Source of the DNA: Hortaea werneckii
Taxonomy: Eukaryota; Ascomycota; Dothideomycetes; Mycosphaerellales; Teratosphaeriaceae
Reading direction: 5' to 3'
Assembly: GCA_037044905.1 (NCBI GenBank)
Contig: JBAOKB010000118.1
Span: 669,794 to 733,793, forward strand
DNA length: 64,000 nt
The stretch's first letter is position 1. Each line of letters begins with the position of its first letter. Position numbers and translations under genes: made by a program. Below the pieces are notes generated by a model, which did no database searches, had not been told where the DNA came from, and saw only the letters and a list, made by a program, of their open reading frames with translations. Below are positions 33,583 through 46,100 of the stretch, one piece after another.

Positions 33583-34363
33583 GGCAAAAGTTGTGCGTCT
33601 TTTAGAGAGGATACCTACCTAGGGTTGCATCACCATAACTTCTCCTTGCTCGCGAGGGTTGATCTTGAAACAGGTTGACTCAAGCCTGTACGACGGAGGC
33701 TATTCCCTCACAGAACTACCATCATATTGTTGAAAATGGTAACGCCTCATTCCGTAAAGTAAATCATCTTCAACCAGCGTAGTGTTGCCACTTGCTCAAG
33801 ACTTCCGCTTATTACCACCTCCTTCGGCCGCCGATGGGGAGATCCATTGCAGCAGCAGCCTCAACCCTCCAAATGACCTCCAGCAAAATCTAAATGGAGA
33901 GCCATTGGACTTTCATACAGCTCATGCGTTGACGTACTTACACACCAACACGCACACACAAAGACTCAAGATCAGACTCATCCAACGAGACACCTGCATC
34001 CTCCAAGGATGGACCTTCCAGACCAGCGAGCAGGATCCAGTGCTTCTCCGAGGAACTCCAGTCCTCGCGGAAGATGCGATGATAAACGTTGCTCATTAAC
34101 AATGCTGTCGCTCGTTGTCCCTAGCAAAGTGGAAGGGGTAACATTGAGTATCGACACTCAGCCATGCGATGCGGCTTTTGAGACTTAACCTTGGCTGCAA
34201 GGAACATGGCGTATCATTGATGATGCAGCGAGACTGCCAGTAGGGTCTGAACTCCATTGCTATATAGCAAGCTCTCGAAAATCTCTGCCCAAGTGAGACC
34301 AATACTACACCGCTCCAAATCCAATGCGAGCAGGAATCATCTCCCCAAGCCTCCTCATTTCAG
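33583..34363. other. Intergenic between convergent genes
   Basis: 3' flanks of the NLR (plus) and of sterol C-14 reductase (minus). No supported gene or RNA. Confidence 0.4.
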
Positions 34364-36008
34364 CTAATAAATCCCCGGAATGATCCTCCACCGAACAATC
34401 TTACAATACCTCTCCCAATCCTTGCCATACTTGCGGCTACATTTCTCCTCATCTCTCATCTCACGATGGATCAACAACACAGCGAAGTACAACATATAGA
34501 AGTAAGTGATGGGGATAGCAGCGCCTGCCATGCCCTCGGTAGTCACTAAGCGCGTGCCCGGAGTGAGGACCGAAGGGACGATTTTGTAGCCAGCAGCGAG
34601 GGTCGGCAGACAGTAGGACCAACCCATGAGCCAATCACCCAGGTAGTTGATATGGCGGGCAGTACCCCACCAGCCGGAGGTGAGGAGGCGGGAGCCGGAG
34701 GCAGTTTCGATGTATTTCAGGTGGGCAACGGAAGGGTCGTTCGGGTTCGTGCGGAAAGCGTTCTTCTGGCTGTTGGACTGGCGGAAAATGTAGTAGCCTA
34801 AACCCTGGAGACCGAGGACGATTGTAACGTAGAGCGGACCAAGGATGACAGGGTGGACCGAGAGGTATCGGGCTTGGAGGCTGTATATGAAAGGCACCCA
34901 GACAAGGTCACCAAAGGCGAGCATCAAGCCGAAACCGTCATTGGTGAGGTCGATAGTGGTGAGGATGGCAGGCTCGTTGTAGAGGGCATCCATGACATAG
35001 AGGGCCTGGAAGACGGTGACGATGAGGATGGAGTCGGTGACGTAGCCGTAAGATTTGTACTGATGGGCCATGAAGGCCAGGTCGAGAATGATCCAGCCGA
35101 GCAGGCCGGGACGGAGTTCCATGAACGCCTTAATGTCGACTTCGGTGTTGAGCAGCGGGATTGTGACGCGCGGGTTCAATTCGCGTCCGATGAACCAGTC
35201 GTACAGCATGTTACCTGAGTGACCACCGGCGGCCAGCTCACGAAGCTCCTTGTTGCCCGGCTTAACTTCGAAGGAACGGACGTAGACGTATGTGGCGAGC
35301 GCAAAGGAGATGAGGAGGTTTGCAGTCATCAGCTGGAGGTAGTTGCGGTTGATGAAGGTCCAGACCTGGAAGTCCGGGCCAAGCGCCCAGGTACCGGCGG
35401 CGCAGATTCCAAGGATGACCAGGGCGGAAGAGAATGCTGTATCCATGCTGTCAGAGAGTGTCTCCTCCACAGTCTACACGGCGATGGGGCAATCCACTTA
35501 CAATTCATGCGGTACATCAGCTTGCCACCCGATCTCAGCTCCGTGCCCTCGACCTCCTTGGCCGGCAAAAGCACGTAGAGCAGCAGACTTAGGCCATACC
35601 ATGCCAATGCGCCGAGCATGGCCTCCAGACTCAGCAAGCCGGCGAAACCGGGCCAGCCGACCTCGACCTTGAGCACATCCAACGCATGTTGCCAGCCCGC
35701 CTGGCGTGAGAGGATCGGGGGTGTGAAGAGCTTGGTGGGCGAGAGGAGGGATGGAGCAGGGCAGCCGGAGACGTCGTTGCAGAGGAAGGCGAAGGCGTAG
35801 CAGGCGACGGGGAGGCCGAAGGAGATGAAGAGGGCGCCGATGCTGCATTGGGAAATGAAGTTAGTCGGAGCCGGTCATATGTATGGAGATGATACAATGA
35901 GCTGTGAAGTGGGGATTGAGCTTACGGGCCTCCGAATTCATAGCCATGCGGCTTCTCGGTTTGCGCTGATGTTGATGTTGATGTTGAGGAGGCCTTTTTG
36001 GGAGCCAT
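34364..36008 (-). CDS. ERG24: Sterol C-14 reductase (3 exons, 498 aa)
   Basis: Delta(14)-sterol reductase of ergosterol synthesis, an NADPH-dependent endoplasmic reticulum membrane enzyme and the target class of morpholine fungicides. Exons: 36008-35926, 35842-35502, 35436-34364; junctions restore FGGP-IGALF and MYRMN-SFSSALVIL, the family's conserved Y-x-x-N-x-F-x-S-A segment. A Thr/Ser-rich N-terminus precedes about ten membrane helices. Family signatures are MLYDWFIGRELNPR, NDGFGLMLAFGDLVWVPFIY, the ASGSRLLTSGWWG-x-ARHINYLGDW block and the C-terminal CSRKYGKDWERYCKIVRWRIIPGIY (pattern quoted in parts). Length fits fungal Erg24. The second acceptor lies one possible AG beyond two nearer ones, but only this choice preserves frame and motif. 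Confidence 0.94.
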
Positions 36009-36024
36009 GATGGGTGATCACGTG
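36009..36024 (-). promoter_or_regulatory. E-box and SRE-like sequence just before ERG24
   Basis: On the coding strand the bases before the ATG include CACGTG overlapping ATCACCCAT, similar to an E-box and to a sterol regulatory element (ATCACCCCAC). SREBP-type factors regulate ERG genes in many fungi. The site is immediately upstream of the start codon, so it may lie within the leader and may be coincidental. Confidence 0.25.
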
Positions 36025-36366
36025 GGTACTGCGATCGCAATGGCCGTCTCTATCCCAGAAGCGCAATGGGATGCGGAAGAAGGGAAGGGAAAGAGAAGGG
36101 AGTCTCGTAATTATTATTAGTTGATTCTTCCTTTCGCATCGTACGACGGGGAACATTTCCCTGAAGGTGGACGACGCGCCAACGCCTGGGAATGACGCGC
36201 TTGGAAAGCTTAATTCTCAATTACGTAATCATCCCATTGCTTCCGAGCCTGCTCTGCTCACATCCGATGGCACTCTCGAACATGCAGGCACAAACCAACA
36301 ACTCCCCCTTTTGGTATTATTACTATTACATACTCGTGTGTGTCTCTATGTAAAGTCCCTACACAT

Positions 36367-38918
36367 TCACTTCGACTTGTCCACATCATTACTCGGCAAA
36401 TGATTGATCCGGTGCTGATGCAGCTCCTTCAGCGCCACAATCAGCCTCGCTCCCGCCTCGACCGTGCTCATCTGATCTTCCTTCTTGCTCTCCCAAAATC
36501 GCTGCGCCGTCTCCGTCTGGTAATCGTCTTCTTCGCGCGACCCTTCTTTCATGGGTTGAACATCCGGTCCGTCCTTGAGATTCTTCGCTTTGGTCTCTGT
36601 GGTCGCACGAGATTGCTTCTCTGCTTCTATCCCTTTCTCCCTCGGAGACGCATCCTCAGACCGCTGACCCGTAGCATGGATGCGTGCGAGCTCTTCCTGG
36701 GACGTGCTCGCTGCTTCTTCCGAAAATGTCTCAAGATACGTCTTTCGCATGAGAAACCGCTTGGATTCGGCTTCCCTGACCACCTGAGATCCTATAATGG
36801 ACAGACTGTAGCTGACAAGCAGTTTGAAGCCCAGGAAAGCTTGCTCAGAGATGAAGACAATGAGCAACAGGTACGACAGCCGGATCTGGGACATAGGTTG
36901 CTCTCCGTGATAAAGGTAGGCCAATGCTGCCGTCGATAGACTTCCAAGCCACGTGAGAAGCTCCAGCGCTGCGATGGAATGTCCAATGGAATCGGCTCGG
37001 ATGGGCGCTGGTCGCTGGGATCCTTCGCAGAGCTTAAACAGATCGCCTCGGAGCTCGATCCAGTTGTTCACGAGGAATCCAAGGGGCATGAGAGGCCATG
37101 CGACGCCAAACAGAACCAGATATCCAAATTGGACGCACATTTCCATGATGTCCTCGTGCACGTCGTAAACATCTGCTTCCGCTTCCCAGCGGATCCTAGA
37201 AAGCATTGCAGCTTCATGTGGCGAGTCTTTCAGGAACGTTCTTTCAGTCTGGTCGCTGTCTCCCCTCATATGCATCGATCGTGAGACTTGGCTGTCGCGT
37301 TTGTACTCTCGCCACTTTGCGCTGGCTCTTCCGCGGAGATACGGCACTACGACCTCCTCCCCAAAACTCATCACCTGGCCAGTCATTGACAATGAGATGA
37401 CTTCTTGCTGCAGACGTTCAGGATCGATCTGAAGGTTTTGCAACACCTTAATGGCCGCTGTCCAGCTCGATGGTGTGAAGTAAAGTAGTAGTCGGTTCCC
37501 GTATGGCACGTAAATGTAAGCCGTGATGAAGATGGGTAGAAAGGAAACGACAAAGTTCAGGACAAAGGTCTTCCGTGTCTGAGCGAGGTCGTAGTCGTCG
37601 TTCGTGCGATAATTCTCGTACTCTGACATACGTGATGCGATAGATGTCAGCCATGAGAGTATGAATGGCAAGCAGCACGACAATACGATAGTTGGGAGAT
37701 ATGACAAAGCCTTGGAAACCAATGAATTAGCACACCCTCTCACCGCAACAGCTCTGCTCTCAACATACCCAATGATGATCCTCTGTGCTGCCATCGTAGA
37801 CATCAGAAATGAAGGCTTCAAGGAAAAACGTGGCAGCTAACGCAGCCCCCAAAGCCAGACCTGCTAGTATGGCAAACGGAAAGAACAGTGCTTGCCGCGC
37901 GAGACGCTTGTAGATGGGAAAGACTCTCCTGACTTGGCCAGTAATTGGATCCACGTCTTGCCGTTCCCATGTGTACTGCGGACGATTGACCTTAAGAGCC
38001 GCGACTCCTCGGACATTCCAACGGACACTGAGATCGATTTCCTGTCGCTTCCAGTACTCCGTGAAGAAGATGCCCCAGGCCAGAAGGAAGATGGCGAAGG
38101 TGAAAGAAAAAGGTTCACCGAATATCCAACACATGACACCTGCTGCAGCAGGCACAATAAGGAACAGCGAGTAGCATTGGATGAATGCGTAATAGAAAGC
38201 AACCTTGCAAACACTGTCAGTACGCAATACCATGCGATTGGTAGAGAAGGACCGACCTTTTCTCCAAAAAGATCGTTGATCCGGTCTAGGTCGTCCATAT
38301 TAATAACCATCTTTCTGGCGAGACGGCCCAGCAGTTTTCGGGTAGCACCGGCTTCATGAGGAGGAAAGGAGCTTCTGATTCTCGTCCACTGGCCAAAGTT
38401 GGCGGTGACGCCTGCGCCACCTTGCTCATGAGTCCAGGTAACGAGGTGATACACCGTTCGAAGCGCCTCCGCTGAAGATTTGGCTTTGACCACCGTCGAC
38501 TTGTCTCCGATGGGGCGTGTGTGGACAATACTAAACAGCCAATCCTTTACTCTGCAGCATATTAGACATATTCAAGCTGCGGATGTGGTCTTTCGTTCTT
38601 GAACGCACCTTGAACGATAAACTTCATTCCCCAGCAAATTTCGTGGTACCCGTAGGAGGACCAGGACGGACAGTCCGTAGCCATGACGCACTTGGCATTG
38701 TAAACCCACCGTCTCTAGATCTTTGATAAGAGTGGTGAACTCCTCGATCGCCTCGGATGACTCTGGCAAAGGCCATCAGCACATTTACTATCTCAATGGA
38801 CCTTGAAAGGCAAACCAATCTCGTTGAAGTCGTAGACAAGTACCCAGTCTACTTCAAACTCGGGCTCTTCGGTCTCTATAGGCAGACTGCTGAGGTCACC
38901 TAAAGACAAGCCAGACAT
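36367..38918 (-). CDS. Anoctamin / Ist2-like membrane protein (5 exons, 776 aa)
   Basis: TMEM16/anoctamin family member, related to yeast Ist2 (ER-plasma membrane tether) and fungal lipid scramblases such as afTMEM16. Exons: 38918-38816, 38762-38609, 38551-38257, 38203-37769, 37710-36367. The N-terminal cytosolic domain is rebuilt by splicing: VDWVLVYDFNEIE-SSEAIEEF, NEVYRSR-VKDWLFSIV and INDLFGEK-VAFYYAF, all typical. Exon 4 carries the first helices and the WKRQEIDLSVRWNVRG loop. Exon 5 carries the core helices, with RKTFVLNFVVSFLPIFITAYIYVPYG and FGYLVLFGVAWPLMPLGFLVNNWIELRGD (quoted in parts), containing the acidic positions of the family's calcium site. The charged C-terminal tail (about 100 residues) is disordered. 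The first donor is GTTTGC and two acceptors are AAG, weaker than usual, but only these keep the domain intact. Confidence 0.88.
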
Positions 38919-40255
38919 TACAGGATAGACGAATCTCAATGTCCCACAGAACCCAGAAGGCTCAAGGACCAATCTAGAGTGCCGTGTAATAAATGTTCCA
39001 GTAGTGGTGGAGCGCAATGGGAAAAAGTTCTTGGCGTTACGCGTCTTTCATAGTGAGCTTGCCGGTATCCGCCTTTGCCTTGGATGAGACTCTCGTGGAT
39101 AGTACTGATACGGAGCATTCAAAATGGATGGAACATCGAGCACATGCTGCAACATACTCTTGCGATGCTTCCTTGGATCCTGATGGTTTTATCCGACTCC
39201 GAATGCTATGACGCACGATGGAAGTGTCTGTCCGGAGAGCGAAGTGTCCCGCACACGAGTCATGAGATCTGTCTGCCGCGAGGAGATGTTGCTGTGCGCG
39301 AGTCTACATTATCGCTGCGGAGAAGTCTGCGGCCGACTCCACTATCGGGGAATGAGATGATGGTTCTATGTATTGAACGCTTGATTGCTATCGCTTCGCA
39401 GCAAGACGCAAGGCGAAGTCGGCTGATGGGTCTCATTGCGACCGAACTGCGGGAATATTTCCGCACCTCAAATGCTCTGAGCTGCAATGGTGTACCAACG
39501 GCGTCCGCGATGAATTAAGAAATATGCAGTGGCAATTCGAAGAGAGACATTTACATGTTTGAAGATTCCGACGGTGTGGAAGGCATTGCATTTCCTCCAT
39601 TCAAGTGGAGACTGCTTGCGTGGGATCAATTCAGAGGTACGGCAGAGAAGACCAATTCATTTGAGGGGATGAGATACTCGCTCAGCAAATTGACAGATGC
39701 TTCATGATTGTGAGCAGATAGTAGAGAGTCAGATTCATATCATTCTCTCACACACAGGACTCCGCTGGACGTGACTACAGCATCTCAAGTGAGAAGGCAA
39801 TGTGCATTCTCGCAAGGTAATTTGCAATTGCTTGCTCTCGAAGAAGCAGACTCGAAGCTTGCCAGTCCTATAGTTCAGGGTTTTTGCTGAGGCTGAATAC
39901 ATTGCTTGCGACTGCTTACCACTCAGACCGTCTTTTCGTCAATGTCCTGTCGTTCCAGGTGGCACCTCCACCGGCTTCCGTCTGCAAATAACGAAGTCGC
40001 TGGTGAGCTCGTACCTGCAGTACGGAGGTAGAATGTTCGTGACCAATCATTGGAGGCTGAGGAGCACCGAATGTTGTGCCCGACTTTTCCCGCATTCTCT
40101 CTTGCCCAAATGGACTGCGATGGGCATCGGCGAGCGTGGCAGTGTAGTGAACGGCCTTCCCAACGCGATTTCCCAATTCATACTTGACGATGGATGTCAC
40201 TTTCAGCCGGCGCATGATTGGCTGTGGAAATATTCGCACTGGTCATGCCTAGAAA
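38919..40255. other. Intergenic, contains a possible gene remnant
   Basis: Apart from the possible remnant at 39,430-39,711 listed separately, I see no supported feature in this stretch. Confidence 0.35.
39430..39711 (+). pseudogene. Possible decayed coding fragment
   Basis: One plus-strand frame reads LKCSELQWCTNGVRDELRNM followed by QWQFEERHLHV and then a stop. A shifted frame continues from 39,557 with MFEDSDGVEGIAFPPFKWRL and LLAWDQFRG, ending at a TGA near 39,706. Both halves have ordinary protein composition and look continuous in sense, but there is no intact start, and the upstream sequence has stops in all frames. It may be a gene relic or chance. The family is not recognised. Confidence 0.2.
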
Positions 40256-41467
40256 CTAGGTCCTTAAGGCTTCAGTCTTCCGCACCCTTTCGGCGATGAT
40301 TCGTTTGAATTCACTTCTGATCTCAAAGGGTGCGACATGTCCAATACCTTCATGAAAGCTCTTGGTCACTCCCGCCTCCTCGCCACCCAGTTCTTTGAGT
40401 AGCATTTGGGCATGTACGAAATCGATCATGTGATCACCAGTTCCGTGCAACACCATGATCCGTTCACGACCAACGAGGTCTCCAAGCTGGCTAAGTTGGG
40501 TGGCGTCTTTGTGGTGGAACCCAGCAGCATAGAGTTGACACAAGAATCCTTGGCGTGTGAACATACCGGGACTCAGGCGCTTCGAGAGCTCGCCAGCTGC
40601 GAAGCGGTCGCCGTTCGTTGGGAAAGGCTCTTTGACATACTCCGTGTCGTCTGGTCTTTTGAGCCACTCGGCAGAGTAGCAGTCCGCCTTCACCTTGGCT
40701 ATTTGAGCATCGATCGATTTGGGTACCATAAGATTGATCCTGTTGCGGAGGTTTTCGAGATATGGGAGGGTACGAACGATGCGAGGAGCAGTTGAGATGA
40801 GATTCAAGCTGCAGATTCGATCGGGTATCAGGAGTCCCTAGAGACGATTTAGCGACCCAAATAGGCATAGCACTTTATGAGCAGCCTTACAAGCTCTTGT
40901 GCTATCATGCCACCCATGCTAATACCAACCACATGTACACTCCGCTGGTCTTTCCAGCCCACATGGTCTAGCAATTCGACGATGTCTTTAGCCATCTCAC
41001 TGGTAGTATAGCGTAAGAGAGGTTTGTCACTATTGCCCATTCCGCGATTATCAAAGACCAGACAGGAGTACTTGTCGCTGTCTGTGTGGCCAAAGTCTTT
41101 AGTCTGTCGCTGCCATGCTTTCATGTAGCCGCCAAGACCCATTATCCACTGATGTAGGACGGGTTAGCCACGTCTGTTGCTCCGAGCATGTGGTTCGGAA
41201 TCGAAAGCGTACCACAATCTTACTCGGTCCTTTGCCGTGCAGCTCGTAAGCCAATTTGAAAGGACCGCCTCGCCCAGCTGCGACATCGATGAGTTCACGT
41301 CTCTCATAAGGCAGATCCCAGTTGACATGTTGGAACTCCGGGTGATTTTGCACTTCTTCCGCAGACAGCTGTTTTCCAATCTGTTCTCGAACTCGATGAT
41401 GGTGTTCTTGATTAAGGTCAGGCAGATTGCTGTAAAGTTGCGAGCCAAGATTACGTATTGTGTCCAT
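40256..41467 (-). CDS. Alpha/beta hydrolase (3 exons, 364 aa)
   Basis: Cytosolic alpha/beta-hydrolase-fold protein of a family widespread in filamentous fungi; substrate unknown. Exons: 41467-41213, 41148-40891, 40837-40256. Splicing restores GPSKIV-WIMGLGGYMKAWQRQ at the first junction and IAQEL-GLLIPDRICSLNLISTAPR at the second. The nucleophile elbow is GISMGG with Ser162. An acidic residue after the beta-7 strand is D306 (HGTGD) or D310, and the catalytic His is H338 in EGIGHVAPFE. The complete triad suggests an active esterase, lipase or lactonase-type enzyme. No signal peptide is seen. Length is normal for the family. Confidence 0.88.
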
Positions 41468-43106
41468 TGCGCCAAGAAGAGAATATCTTCCTGAATATTT
41501 TCTATTGATGTACCAGTTGACTCGGCTTCCAAGGTTCGTACGATACCTGACTGTCCGATGATGTGACTGCCGCGGCGGACGGGAGAGGGAAATTTGAGGT
41601 CACGTGCAGGTGATGAGACATGCCAACACTTCTGTTCGAGGGCAGAAGTTGTGGGTAGGAGAACCAATTCCACCAAGTCCCGTCGTCCCGTCTTCTCCAC
41701 GGAGCTTCGACACTCAGGTTGCTGAAGTCTTCCTGGAAACGCGCCTCGCCATTACTGTGCCACCATTGCTTCCACCCGGCTAAAGCTTCCTCCCAGACTA
41801 CCTCTCATACCGGTTGTCACTGTGATCAAAGTAAATACTGTGGACGTGTTGTCCTCCCGCGCTCCTGATGGGGAGTCTGAGCCCAGGCCCCGACACACCG
41901 ATGACAACCCATTGGGAGGCCAAGATGAGGTGAGGAGGTGAGGTCTGCGGTAACTTCCGCTGTCATCCTTTCCGAGGCCTTTCTCTCGCACCTCCTCCCA
42001 CCCCAGCCGCCCATCTCCAACTTCTTCCCAATGGATGACGCAAACGTGTACTGACTCCAAAGTCTGCACATGCCAACCACCGAGGCAACCTCATTTCCAA
42101 GTCACCTGCTTACGACAGCTCTTGCGCTCACCCATCCATCGCCGCGAGCTCTGTCAAGCGATAGCCCTCCTCGACATGCATCAAGATGGAGTATCTGCAT
42201 CTGCATTGACTCAAGGGCGGGCAAGTGATGAGCCTACTGACCGACAACGAAGAACAGCACGATGCAGCATCAGTTCTTCCTCCACATCGAAGCTTCTGCA
42301 CCTGGCGGCTGCTTGCTGCTCGCCGAATTGCCACTCCTCCCAAAGAACGGCTCAGAATAGTGGTGGGAGCGCCGCCTACGCCGCCCCCGGAACTGTGCCC
42401 CTGGAATGAATAAACCCCTCACTGCCGACCACCGAGGTGTAAGTTCGGACGTGCTGTCTTCTCTGGTGCTTTGCATTTATCCCGCACGTGAATTCAACAC
42501 GATCTCGAGGAAATGCCTCCCCAGACTTCAGGCGGCGGACTTGGATCTGCAGTGTGATGGCCCAGTTGCGGAGAAGCCATGCCGCTCGATGCAGGAACTA
42601 CGCGCTAGTAAAGTGTAATCAAGGCAAGTTCAAGTCTGTTCCCGTACGTCTGCAGGGGTACTAGGCATTGTAGCATACGCTTTCCCCATGTCCATCAACT
42701 ACCACACTTCAAAGGATGCGTGCGTCTATCGTTCGTGGCCACGACCTGGACCGAGGCTAGTCGACCTAGCGGGACGCCTCAGTGTAAAGCACACCAACCT
42801 AAACCATTGATCACCGTTCAAGACGGCAGCATGTTGGGGGAGAATGGCCCAATGACAAGGTCGCATTCAGAGCGTTCCCGTGTCCACCTACTCATTGTCT
42901 CGCCAGTAGCTCTGGAACGGATTGATGCAGTCCAAACATAAATCCAGTATGGCCGTCAAACTTGAGCACTTTCTCAAGTTTGCTCCGCCCGCTCGTTACC
43001 GGTCGTTCTCAAGACCCTCCTCTTCATAAGCCGGTCGACTATTAACCGGTAGTCTCCATTATTGGCACCTCTCGGTATAGCGAACCATTCAATTCAGTCA
43101 TTTTCA
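41468..43106. other. Divergent intergenic region, no gene seen
   Basis: Upstream region of the hydrolase (minus) and of the repeat-rich secreted protein (plus). Open frames here lack domain character. No RNA gene or transposon recognised. Confidence 0.4.
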
Positions 43107-46100
43107 ATGTTCGTCTCCCAGGTCGCGGTGACCCTGCTTTTGGCCGCCGCTGCAACCGCGGCTTCCACCGAGCAATGCAGTAGGCAATGCACGGACCTGG
43201 TCATTGGCCAAAAGTCCACCGGGAAGCGTGTCTGCACCTTAATGTCTGGATCCAATATGACAGTGGAATATCCTGTCGTCCCAGGCCAGAAGTACGACGA
43301 GGTTCACGTGTATCTCGGGGCTGAACCTCCCAAGAATCAAGCACCCGGAAAGTTCCCCTTTGGTTCTAACAATGGCTATTGCTCAGTGGTCTTTGATGGC
43401 TCCTACGCCACTTGTAAGATCCCCCTGGACGCTTTTGGAGAATGTGATCAGGACTACCACATCGCTACTCACGCTGCCATGAAGGAGGGGGAAACCGGTT
43501 GGGGCGACGGACCCTGCATTTCAGATAATTGCAAGCCATGGGTGAGTATTCAAAAGAAATCGCGCCTGGTTTAGAGAGTGCTAACGCAGTGCGCTCTTTC
43601 AAGGCAATGTATTGGGGTCCTGCCCATGCGCCATGTGGCTGTCCGAAAGAAACGACGACCCTGGAGACGACCAGGTCGACCACCAGTCCAAGCCAGCCCA
43701 TGAGCGTCTCTTCAACATCTGGATCAACCACTGCTTCATCTCCCGCAGCTTCGAGCCCTGCTACTTCGTCGTCTTCTAGAGGATCTTCAGTAACTTCAGT
43801 AGCATCGTCGCCTTCAATGAGCTCTGGACCTTCGGACTCGTCTACTACGTCAACGCCCGCTGGATCTTCAATGACGATGCCAGGCTCGAGTTCTAGGTCG
43901 TCCAGCGGTGGCCTAAATGGGTCATCCTTTATGTCTACTCGGACCAGCTCCGTCATGACAAGCCCGGTTCCTAGCCCGCAGTCGTCCTCTACCGGCGCGA
44001 CAGCTTCGTCTTTCCCGTCCTCGCCGGTCGGTTCCTCTATGACAAGCCCAACTTCTAGCTCAAGGTCATCCTCAACTGGAACAACAGCTTCGTCTTTCCC
44101 GTCTTCGCCAGTCGGTTCCTCCATGACAAGCCCGGTCTCCAGCCCGAGGTCATCTTCAACCAGAACAACAGCCTCGTCCTTTGCATCTTCGCCGATTGGC
44201 TCCTCAATGACGAGCCCGGTTTCTAGTCCGGTATCATCCTCGACTAGAATGACTGGTTCATCGTTCGCATCCTCGCCAGTTGGGTCCTCCATGCGCAGCA
44301 CCAGTAGATCATCCTCTTCGTTCGCAAGCGGTACTGCAAGCTCGATCATGACATCGAAACCCACCTCTTCCTCTACTCCAAGCGGCAGCTCGATTGTGTC
44401 GCGCTCAACGACACCGGCTGGGTCGTCCTTTGCTTCAACGCCCAGCTCGACAAGCTCTGCAAATTCATCTGTCCCTGTTTCTTCTCAGGGCGGTTCATCT
44501 ATGGGAAGCACTTCGCCGGGCTCCTCGATCTCGACCAACTCAGCGGGCTCCTCATTCGTGTCAACTTCTACCCAAACTAACATGAGCACCACAGCCTTGC
44601 TATCAGCCTCGACTGGCTCATCTTTCGTGAGTGCGAGCACCAAGTCCTCATCTCCTGTCAGTTCCATGGTCTCGTCTTTCACCACCAGCAATGTCGCCAA
44701 TACAACCACGCTTGCTTCCGGGTCTTTCATGACGTCCAAACCAGCTTCTTCAATGGGATCATCTATGCTTCCTCCATCTACTTCGCCGGGTGCTGGATCG
44801 TCAATCGGTTCAAGTATAGTCTCTCAGCCCACTTCGCCAGGTAATTCGTCAAGCTCTGGCTCGACGTCTACGAGCCCCATGGGTTCTTCCTTCATGTCGA
44901 CCTCTTCTGCCACCAATTCTTCCACCTCTGCTCCACCGTCCAGCCGAAGCCTAGGCTCTAGCATGGCATCCTCAAGCAACTCCATGAGCTCTTCGTTCAT
45001 GTCAACCTCCCCTACGGCCAATTCTACAAGTTCTATTCCGCCCTCGAGCGTAAGCCGAGGCTCCAGCATGGCGACTAACACTAATTCGATGGGCTCTTCG
45101 TTCATAGCTACGTCTCCAGCAACAAACTCCACAACTGTCACTCCAATGAGTCCCAGCATGGGATCTAGCATGGGCTCTCTCACGAACTCCATGGGCTCCT
45201 CGTTCATGTCCGCTTCCAACTCAGTTAATACCACAACCGCCACCCCCCGGCCGAGCCTAAGCATGGGATCAAGTATGAGCTCTCTCACGAACTCCGTGGG
45301 CTCCTCGTTCATGTCCACCTCCAACTCAGCCAATACCACGACTGCTACTCCGTCTAGCTTCGGCATGGGCTCCAGTATGGGCTCCAGCATGCGATCATCA
45401 TTTCCATCGACGTCAAATGGCTCAGGTATGTCTTCAATGGCGATACCCAGTTCCAACTCCTCATCGGTTAGCACTCGACCGCCTGCCTCTACTGGATCTT
45501 CTTTTGCATCTACTTCGGCTATGTCGAACACAACTTCAGGTACTGCTCGGCCTTCCTCCATGACAGGGTCAATGGCTGGCTCCATAACGATGTCAAGTAT
45601 GGCAACGACGAATTCCATGGGACCCGCCAATTCATCCATGGTATCGTCTGCTTCGTCGTTTGCCTCAACGCCCGTGTCGGCCAACACAACCAGTATGGCA
45701 ACGGTCCTTCCTTCAATGACAGGCTCTAGCATATTTTCGCCAACAGGTTCCAGTTTCATGTCCACAGGAACGGTATCTGCCAATACATCTACGGTAGTAT
45801 CTGGAATGCCGTCGTCGATGGCTTCAAGTATTGGTTCTTCTATTGGTTCAAGCATGTCATCAATGCTAAGTGGCCCGTCAGCCAATTCGACCAATGTAGG
45901 CTCTACTATGCCTTCACCAAGTGGTTCTAGTATTCGGTCTTCAATGGGATCTTCAATGGGATCAACAATGGGATCTTCAGTGCGATCGACAATGTCTTCC
46001 ATGCCAGGTGGGCCATCAGTGAATTCGACCAGGGTCATCTCGAGCATGCCGTCGGCGACTGGCTCCAGTATGGCATCTTCCATGCGATCTAGTCTGTCTT

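Noticed and set aside
38200..38222. CAG acceptor at the third anoctamin intron
   Set aside because: It lies only two bases after the branch site and gives the wrong frame; the next AG (GCAAG) preserves the conserved EK-VAFYYAF junction.
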